NCBI RefSeq assembly: GCF_026344035.1
Contig: NZ_JAPKND010000002.1
Coordinates: 310,001-374,000 of the forward strand
Origin: Alcaligenes endophyticus
GTDB lineage: Bacteria; Pseudomonadota; Gammaproteobacteria; Burkholderiales; Burkholderiaceae_B
Length of the DNA: 64,000 bases
Direction of reading: 5' to 3'
Shown: piece after piece, positions 58,211 to 64,000 of the stretch
Position numbering within the stretch: position 1 is the stretch's first letter
Layout of the letters: every line of letters begins with the position of its first letter
Made by a program: the position numbers and the translations under genes
Notes under the pieces: generated by a model
What the model was told of the DNA's origin: nothing
Seen by the model: the letters and a program-made list of their open reading frames with translations, nothing else
Database searches by the model: none

Positions 58211-59503
58211 TTATAAAATGTTGAGCACTTCGTCCTCTAGCCAACGGCTAACAGAGAGTAAGCGCAAGTCTTGTGCAAATCGTCCTATTAATTGTGCTCC
58301 TAAGGGCAGCCCCTTGTTGCCTAGTTCAACGGGGAAGGAGACGCTGGGCACGTGTAGCATGGACCACAGTGCTCCGAAACGAGGGTCTCCGGCTTCCTGT
58401 AGCCCTTCGGGGGCTTCGTCAGCGGCAGCTGGATAGAGTATGGCGTCAGTATGGGCCAGTAGCTCAGCTAAGACCGCTTTACCTTGCTCTACTCGCTGGC
58501 GGATGTCTAGGTATTCGTTCAAACTGATCGTAGTGGCTTGTTGCAGGCGAGCTTGTAAGCGGGGGCTCAGTTGTTCGCGGTGATGGTGCCACTCTGGTGC
58601 TAGGTTTTGTAAGGCTTCAAACATAAACAAACGCGGTTGTAGTAAAACGAGTTCGTCCAGCAGAGCAGGCAAATGTATATGGCTGACCTTACCGCCACAC
58701 CGTTCTATTTTCTGCGCCAGGCGTTCTATGGCCGCTTGCCCTTGCTCAGAGACGTAATCCCATTGGTGTGAGTAGCACACGGCAATATGGGGGGCGTCTG
58801 TCGCTTGCTCCACCATCTTCGCCCCGAGCAAACCGGTTGAAAAAAAGGCGGCGTCGCGTACATCTCGGGTGATGAGTCCGAGAGTGTCTTGCGAATGGCT
58901 AAGTGTTTTCATGCCCGCGCTACCCAGCATCCCAAAGCTAGGTTTGTAGCCCACCACGCCGCAGTAGACAGCTGGACGTACAATGGAGCCGGTTGTTTGA
59001 GTACCAAACGCGACAGGTACCATTCCCGCCGAGACTGCGGCGGCCGAACCGCTGGAAGAGCCGCCAGGTGTATGATTTAAGCGTAAAGGGTTACGAGCTT
59101 GGCTGGGGGTTTGAGTGGCAAACTCGCCAGTAGCCAATTTACCCATCAGTACTGCGCCGCTATCTAACGCGCGCTGCACGCAGGCTGCGTTAACGCTTGG
59201 ACGATGGCCGGCATAGATGGGTGAGCCATAGGTAGTGTCATAAGCGGCCGTTTCAATCACGTCTTTTACTGCGAAGGGTATGCCTCGTAAGGCTTGTCCT
59301 GCATAGGCCCCAGCATCGATTTTTGCTGCGTAGTCCAAAGCGTGTTGCGCATCGTAAGCAACAAAAGCATGCACATCTGGGTTTAGGCGAGCAATGGTTT
59401 CCAAGCACTGCTCAACTAGCCCCTTAGCGGTGCGGCGGCCAGCGGCGATGTCTTTGGCCGCTGTCCAGGCTCCCAGATGGGTGTCAAGTCCAAACCTATT
59501 CAT
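58211..59503 (-). CDS. Amidase signature family hydrolase
   Basis: The 430-residue enzyme belongs to the amidase signature superfamily (Ser-cisSer-Lys triad). The lysine is in IPFAVKDVIETAAY. PGGSSSGSAAAVSAGMVPVAFGTQTTGSIVRPA contains both serines of the triad. It hydrolyses an amide, probably of a small compound delivered by the Bug receptor whose gene overlaps its start as ATGA. It ends at a strong terminator. The substrate is not predictable from the sequence. Confidence 0.92.
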   Translation of the reverse strand: MNRFGLDTHLGAWTAAKDIAAGRRTAKGLVEQCLETIARLNPDVHAFVAYDAQHALDYAAKIDAGAYAGQALRGIPFAVKDVIETAAYDTTYGSPIYAGHRPSVNAACVQRALDSGAVLMGKLATGEFATQTPSQARNPLRLNHTPGGSSSGSAAAVSAGMVPVAFGTQTTGSIVRPAVYCGVVGYKPSFGMLGSAGMKTLSHSQDTLGLITRDVRDAAFFSTGLLGAKMVEQATDAPHIAVCYSHQWDYVSEQGQAAIERLAQKIERCGGKVSHIHLPALLDELVLLQPRLFMFEALQNLAPEWHHHREQLSPRLQARLQQATTISLNEYLDIRQRVEQGKAVLAELLAHTDAILYPAAADEAPEGLQEAGDPRFGALWSMLHVPSVSFPVELGNKGLPLGAQLIGRFAQDLRLLSVSRWLEDEVLNIL

Positions 59504-60483
59504 TCCACTACAATCCCTGCTTCTTCAATTACTTGTGCCCATTTGTCGTGTTCGTGCTGAACGAATTCGGCATAAGCTTCTGGCGTTGAAGGATCGGGCT
59601 CGGCGCCTTGTTGTAGCAATAAGACTTTGATGTCAGCATCACCTAGAATGGCCTGCATTTCTGTATTTAATTTTTCGATGATAGCCGCGTCAGTGCCCGT
59701 TGGGGCAAAAAGGCCAAACCAGCCATAGACATCATATTCAGGCAGCCCTGATTCGGCCATTGTTGGTACGGCAGGCAGCAAGGCAGAGCGCTCCTTGGTG
59801 GTAACCGCTAGGGCGCGCAGTTTACCTGCTTCGATATGAGGCAAGCATAGTGGGATATTGCAAAACATGGCTTGAACGCGCCCGGGCAGTAAATCGGATA
59901 GCGCCTCGGAACCCCCTTTATAAGGAATATGCAGCATTTGGCCTTGCACCATGGTTTTAAACAGCTCGCCCGACAGGTGCATGCTGCCGCCATTGCCGGT
60001 GGACCCATAAGTAATTTCCTGCTTGCGTACTAAGTCAATGAACTCAGGCAGGTCTTGGGCTTCTACGTCAGGAGCCACTACCAAGACGTTAGCCGTTTTG
60101 GCCAGATTTGAAATGGGTATAAAGTCTTTGATGGGGTCGAAACGTAGGTTTTTAAATAAACTAGGGTTGATGGCGTTAGTGCTGGCTGCGCCGACTAACA
60201 AGGTATAACCGTCAGGTTTGGACATGGCCACCTCAGCCGCACCAATATTGCCGCCAGCCCCCGGTTTATTCACTACGACAAAATTTCCTCCAGTACGATC
60301 GCCTAGACCTTTAGCCGCTAATCTAGCGAGCACATCGGTAATACTGCCCGGACTAAAGGGCACCACCATGGTGACGGGTCGGTTCGGGTAATCGCTTGCT
60401 TGGGCTGCGGCTATAGTGCTTAGCCCCAGTAAACCTGCTAGCACCACATGCTTGGCTACTCGCATTGTCTTGTCTTTCATCAT
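59500..60483 (-). CDS. TctC/Bug-family periplasmic solute-binding receptor
   Basis: The 327-residue protein has a signal peptide (cleavage after AQAS near residue 29) and the family core: YPNRPVTMVVPFSPGSITDVLARL, FVVVNKPGAGGNIGAAEVA, DGYTLLVGAAST, MLHIPYKGGSEALSDLLPGRVQAMF. AGGAGA stands just before the ATG. The amidase gene overlaps its stop, so the receptor likely captures the amide or a related compound. A LysR gene is divergent. Confidence 0.93.
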   Translation of the reverse strand: MMKDKTMRVAKHVVLAGLLGLSTIAAAQASDYPNRPVTMVVPFSPGSITDVLARLAAKGLGDRTGGNFVVVNKPGAGGNIGAAEVAMSKPDGYTLLVGAASTNAINPSLFKNLRFDPIKDFIPISNLAKTANVLVVAPDVEAQDLPEFIDLVRKQEITYGSTGNGGSMHLSGELFKTMVQGQMLHIPYKGGSEALSDLLPGRVQAMFCNIPLCLPHIEAGKLRALAVTTKERSALLPAVPTMAESGLPEYDVYGWFGLFAPTGTDAAIIEKLNTEMQAILGDADIKVLLLQQGAEPDPSTPEAYAEFVQHEHDKWAQVIEEAGIVVE

Positions 60484-60613
60484 TTTCTCCTGTCTCGCCT
60501 ACCTACCCTTTCTGGTGTCGGGCTGCTACGTTGTTATTAAGGAAGAATAAGCAAGACAGATAATGTCGTCCAATACTATTATTTGGCATTATTAATATTT
60601 ATAAAGATATTTA

Positions 60614-61516
60614 ATGCGTATGGACAACCCTTCTATTTTTCAAGCTAAGTCTTTACACACTTTCTTAGTGCTCGCTGAAGAGCTACATTTTGGTAGAGCG
60701 GCTAAACGTCTGCATATTAGTCAGCCCCCTTTAAGTCAACAGATACAACGTTTAGAGGCGGCCGTGGGTACGGCCTTATTCGTACGCGACACACGTAATG
60801 TGCAGCTTAGTCCTGCGGGTAGAGTGTTGCAAAATTGGTTACTACAGCAACAATTGGAAGAAGAGAATTTGTTGCGTCGCCTGCGACAAGCTGATGGCTT
60901 AGCGCATGTGCGATTGGGGTTTAGTAGTTCAGTAGCGTATAAACTTTTGCCACGCTTGATTGGCCAGTTGCCTTCTGCGCTGCGGCTCAGTCTGGAAGAA
61001 AGCCATTCGCGCTTGTTAATTGAGCATGTGAGGCAGGAGAAAGTGGATGTTGCTTTACTGCGTAAACCCGCCGAAGCCATCGGCAAGGATCTTCGTTTTA
61101 CTTTAATCGAGCGGGAGGCCCTTTGTGTGGCGTTGCATCCTAGTCATGCACTCGTTTCTTGCGCTCAGATATCGGTAGAACAATTAAACGGGGAGGACTT
61201 TATTGATTATCAGCCCGATCAAGCCACGTATTTTCGTGAACGGGTGCATGGTTTATTTACCCATTTCCATGTTTATCCTAATATGATTGATCATAGCACC
61301 TTGCCCACGATACTATCTTTGGTGATGGCAAATCGGGGCATAGCGCTAGTGCCCGAGTGTGCGAGAGCCTTATTTTCCGAGCAAGTTATTTTTCGCCCCT
61401 TACTACAGCAGCACGAAAAAACCATGGTGGAACTCTACTGTGTGCGCCGACAAAGCAACGCGCAGTTGGCAGTGTTACAGGTAGAACAAATGGCATTAGA
61501 CGTATGCCAGCGTTAG
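60614..61516 (+). CDS. LysR-family regulator, CatR/BenM-like subgroup
   Basis: The 300-residue LysR protein has the winged helix HTFLVLAEELHFGRAAKRLHISQPPLSQQIQRLEAAVG, with EELHFGRAA and SQPPLSQQI typical of the BenM/CatR subgroup. A periplasmic-binding-like effector domain follows. It is divergent from the Bug/amidase operon with 130 bases between the starts, and so is its likely regulator. The AT-rich intergenic region was not resolved into a defined operator. Confidence 0.9.
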   Translation: MRMDNPSIFQAKSLHTFLVLAEELHFGRAAKRLHISQPPLSQQIQRLEAAVGTALFVRDTRNVQLSPAGRVLQNWLLQQQLEEENLLRRLRQADGLAHVRLGFSSSVAYKLLPRLIGQLPSALRLSLEESHSRLLIEHVRQEKVDVALLRKPAEAIGKDLRFTLIEREALCVALHPSHALVSCAQISVEQLNGEDFIDYQPDQATYFRERVHGLFTHFHVYPNMIDHSTLPTILSLVMANRGIALVPECARALFSEQVIFRPLLQQHEKTMVELYCVRRQSNAQLAVLQVEQMALDVCQR

Positions 61517-61542
61517 CAGCATAAGCAATGGTTGAGCAAATA

Positions 61543-63093
61543 ATGAGCATACCGAAAACCCTAAGGCTGTTTCTTTTTTTCTTATTGCTAGGCATGGTGT
61601 CAGCCTGCGCATTGCCTACTCTGGAGGGTAGGGTGGCCTCGCAGGCGATTAATAAACAAGAGGCAGCGGACACTAAACTAGGTCGTGTGTTGATACCAGC
61701 CTTGGAGGGGCAGCCAGAGTTGTCGGGTGTGTTAGCGCTGGACAATCCGATGGACGCATTTGCCGCACGTATGTTGCTCATTAGTGCAGCAGAGCGCAGT
61801 ATAGATATTCAATATTACATATGGCGTGATGATATTACCGGCAAGTTGCTATTGCATGCCTTGCATAAGGCGGCCCAACGGGGCGTGCGAGTGCGGCTAT
61901 TGCTAGACGATAACGGCATTTCTGGTCTCGACCAGAAGTTAGCTGCACTTAATGAGCAGCCGGGGGTGGAGGTGCGCTTATTCAACCCTTTCCCTTTCCG
62001 GACATGGAAGCAGTTGGGTTTTATTACCGACTTTAGTCGCTTAAATAAGCGTATGCACAATAAATCTTTGACGGTAGATCGGCTGTTAACCATCGTGGGT
62101 GGGCGTAACATCGGGGACGAGTATTTTGGTGCGACGCAGGGTGTTGCTTTTGCTGACTTGGATGTACTGGCAACGGGGCCTATTGTTGATGATATGTCGC
62201 ATGATTTTGATCGCTACTGGAACAGCGAGTCGGCGTATCCGGTCAGTTTGCTCATTGATAGGCCCACACAAAAGCGCGTGCAAGCCATTGTTGAGGAACA
62301 GGCTACTACCGCCACCATAGCTCAAGCCCAAGCCTATGTTCAGGCCGTTGCACAATCTACCTTTATTGAACGGTTGTTTGCAGGGCAACTCAATTTTTTA
62401 TGGGTGCCTGTGCATATTGTGAGTGACGATCCGGCTAAAGTGCTAGATAAAGCCCATCAAGCTGGCTTATTAACCAGTCGTCTGCAGGCGGTGTTAAATC
62501 AACCCGAATTGTCGGTGGATATCGTCTCGCCATATTTTGTCCCCACTGAGCAAGGGGTGGAGATCTTGGCAGCTTTAGTGCGTCAGGGCGTACAAGTACG
62601 GGTGTTGACGAACTCTTTACTGGCCACGGACGTGCTGCCGGTCCATGCTGGGTATGCAAAGTATCGGGTGCCGATGTTGAAAAGTGGCGTGTCTTTATAC
62701 GAATTGCGCTCAGAGCAAAATCGTACTCGGCCTAAGGAAAAAGCAGGGCTTTTCGGTAGCTCAGGAACTAGCTTACATGCCAAAACCTTTGCTATTGATG
62801 GCAAACGTGTTTTCGTTGGTTCATTTAACTTTGACCCGCGTTCAGCTCGGTTGAATACAGAGCTAGGTTTTGTGATAGAAAGCCCTGAAATGGCCAGAGC
62901 CGTGGCGGAAGCTTTTGATCATGGTTTGCGTGAATACGCCTATCAATTAGGGCTGAATCGTGAACAACAGCTTATTTGGCTTGAGCAGACCCCAGAAGGC
63001 ATGAACATCTTAAGCAATGAGCCTGGGGCTGGTCTGTGGACACGCTTGTATGTAGGCTTTTTATCTCTGTTACCTATTGAGCCATTGCTATAA
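61543..63093 (+). CDS. Phospholipase D-family lipoprotein, ClsC-like
   Basis: This protein of about 516 residues has a lipoprotein signal peptide (lipobox VSAC at about residue 22) and two HKD motifs. They are MHNKSLTVDR with GGRNIGDEYF, and LHAKTFAIDGKRVFVGSFNFDPRS. Spacing and flanks (SIDIQYYIWRDDITGKLLL) match ClsC-type cardiolipin synthases, which condense phosphatidylglycerol with phosphatidylethanolamine or act as phosphatidyltransferases. An in-frame ATG at 61528 is possible; 61543 places the lipobox at the usual distance. It begins 26 bases after the LysR stop. Confidence 0.88.
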   Translation: MSIPKTLRLFLFFLLLGMVSACALPTLEGRVASQAINKQEAADTKLGRVLIPALEGQPELSGVLALDNPMDAFAARMLLISAAERSIDIQYYIWRDDITGKLLLHALHKAAQRGVRVRLLLDDNGISGLDQKLAALNEQPGVEVRLFNPFPFRTWKQLGFITDFSRLNKRMHNKSLTVDRLLTIVGGRNIGDEYFGATQGVAFADLDVLATGPIVDDMSHDFDRYWNSESAYPVSLLIDRPTQKRVQAIVEEQATTATIAQAQAYVQAVAQSTFIERLFAGQLNFLWVPVHIVSDDPAKVLDKAHQAGLLTSRLQAVLNQPELSVDIVSPYFVPTEQGVEILAALVRQGVQVRVLTNSLLATDVLPVHAGYAKYRVPMLKSGVSLYELRSEQNRTRPKEKAGLFGSSGTSLHAKTFAIDGKRVFVGSFNFDPRSARLNTELGFVIESPEMARAVAEAFDHGLREYAYQLGLNREQQLIWLEQTPEGMNILSNEPGAGLWTRLYVGFLSLLPIEPLL

Positions 63094-63174
63094 CGGGGCT
63101 GGTAAGGTCGGGTGTAAGCAAAATGGGGTAAGGGGCTTAATCTTCTGTGCGGGGTTTGCTAGAATCTAGCCACA

Positions 63175-64000
63175 ATGAAATTAAACGAAAATATCGATAG
63201 TCAGGGGATGTGGTTCGACCTGCCGGACCAGATGCAAGAATTAGCAGATACCTATAATGCTTACCCTTATTACTCAGGGGCCTTCAAGTGGAGTGCGCCG
63301 GGCTATATGCGTGCAGCGGCTTACCTTTATGGCTGGCAGGCGCCGGCGGTCAAACGTGCGCGCATCTTAGAGTTAGGTTGTGCCTCGGGGGGAAATAGTA
63401 TTCCTACGGCCTATTTATATCCGGAGGCCGAAATTATTGGCGTGGATATTTCTGCTCAACAGATTAAGGCTGGGCAAGCGTTAATCGACCGTGCCGGGTT
63501 ACACAATATTGAGCTGCGATTAGCGTGTATCAGCGAAATCAATGAGCAATGGGGCAAGTTTGATTACATTATTGCGCATGGCCTTTGGAGCTGGATCCCG
63601 CAAGCAATGCAAACTCATGTTATGCGGGTGGTTGCTGAGAATTTAAAAGAGGATGGACTCGCTTACGTAAGCTTTAATACTTACCCAGGCTGGAAAGGGG
63701 CTGAAGTGTTGCGAGATGCGATGAGATGGCACAGCCGACATCTTAGTGATCCGGTTGACAGAGTATCGCGAGCTCGAGAAATGCTGCCTTTCTTCGCTCG
63801 TCATCTATGCCGACGCAATCCCCAACGTCAATTGCTTCAAAGCTTAGTACATCGGGTGCCTAGCGGTGACGATCAGGCCTATTACCTCGCTCATGAGTAT
63901 TTGGAGCTTTACAATAAGCCCACTTACGTGGCTGATTTTGCGACGCAAGCGCAAAGGCATGGTTTATTGCATTTGGGCGACGTGAATCCTGCCACCGACC
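63175..64000 (+). CDS. SAM-dependent methyltransferase with regulatory domain (partial, runs off the end)
   Basis: The frame from the ATG at 63175 is open to the end of the window, giving 275 residues. A class I methyltransferase domain has motif I ILELGCASGGN, followed by IIGVDISAQQIKAGQ, FDYIIAHGLWSWIP and LAYVSFNTYPGW. After about residue 185 the sequence enters a region resembling the MethyTransf_Reg domain (AREMLPFFARHL ... YYLAHEYLELYNKP). The opening YNAYPYYSGAF is also typical of these two-domain proteins. The substrate is unknown and the C-terminus is outside the window. Confidence 0.85.
   Translation, partial: MKLNENIDSQGMWFDLPDQMQELADTYNAYPYYSGAFKWSAPGYMRAAAYLYGWQAPAVKRARILELGCASGGNSIPTAYLYPEAEIIGVDISAQQIKAGQALIDRAGLHNIELRLACISEINEQWGKFDYIIAHGLWSWIPQAMQTHVMRVVAENLKEDGLAYVSFNTYPGWKGAEVLRDAMRWHSRHLSDPVDRVSRAREMLPFFARHLCRRNPQRQLLQSLVHRVPSGDDQAYYLAHEYLELYNKPTYVADFATQAQRHGLLHLGDVNPATD

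Overview
The window looks like chromosome of a betaproteobacterium of the family Alcaligenaceae. The evidence is two TctC/Bug-type periplasmic receptors each divergent from a LysR regulator, a TctD/TctE-type two-component pair, a Burkholderiales-style FAN1-like nuclease beside an XPD-like helicase, and a moderate-GC genome that favours T-, A- and TTA/TTG-type codons. The genus cannot be fixed from sequence alone. No CRISPR array, prophage or intact insertion sequence was seen.

Bases 1-2147 are the end of a type VI secretion cluster (C-terminus of a DUF3540 protein, then tssF). Two small minus-strand membrane proteins follow (UreI/AmiS-like and HdeD-like). Bases 3641-19018 hold the most striking accessory block: a PhoB-box-like promoter, a VreA-like STN/TonB_C protein, an ECF sigma factor, a FecR-type anti-sigma factor and a 4,264-residue filamentous-haemagglutinin-type adhesin. 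The set resembles the phosphate-starvation vreAIR/pdtA system of Pseudomonas aeruginosa. The adhesin is a compositional mosaic: its two ends match the host and its centre is much more GC-rich. A decayed Rpn/YhgA-type gene follows it.

Bases 19808-34291 carry a PhoD-like phosphatase, a MocR regulator divergent from benE, glyA, sufE, a periplasmic PPC-domain protein, nnrS behind an FNR/DNR box, a nitroreductase, and a LexA-boxed operon of a VRR-NUC nuclease and an iron-sulfur helicase. Bases 34388-43231 are a minus-strand block: a response regulator, a histidine kinase fused to a C-terminal periplasmic solute-binding domain, an ABC transporter (binding protein, double permease, ATPase) and dadA behind a tandem glycine riboswitch. 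A perfect ATGACAG direct repeat lies in the promoter of the transporter genes.

Bases 43384-49074 are housekeeping and small genes: an aldo/keto reductase, a 2OG-Fe(II) oxygenase, a YkgJ-like protein, tRNA-Val(GAC), a BOF protein, two cold-shock genes with conserved leaders, and initiator tRNA-Met. Bases 49113-63093 hold two catabolic gene sets, each with a Bug receptor and a divergent LysR gene. One encodes a class III CoA-transferase and an acyl-CoA dehydrogenase/AcuI-type reductase fusion; the other encodes an amidase. Between and after them lie an SLC13-like permease, a lipoprotein, a ferric-reductase-like flavocytochrome behind a perfect FNR box, and a phospholipase-D lipoprotein. The window ends inside a SAM methyltransferase gene.
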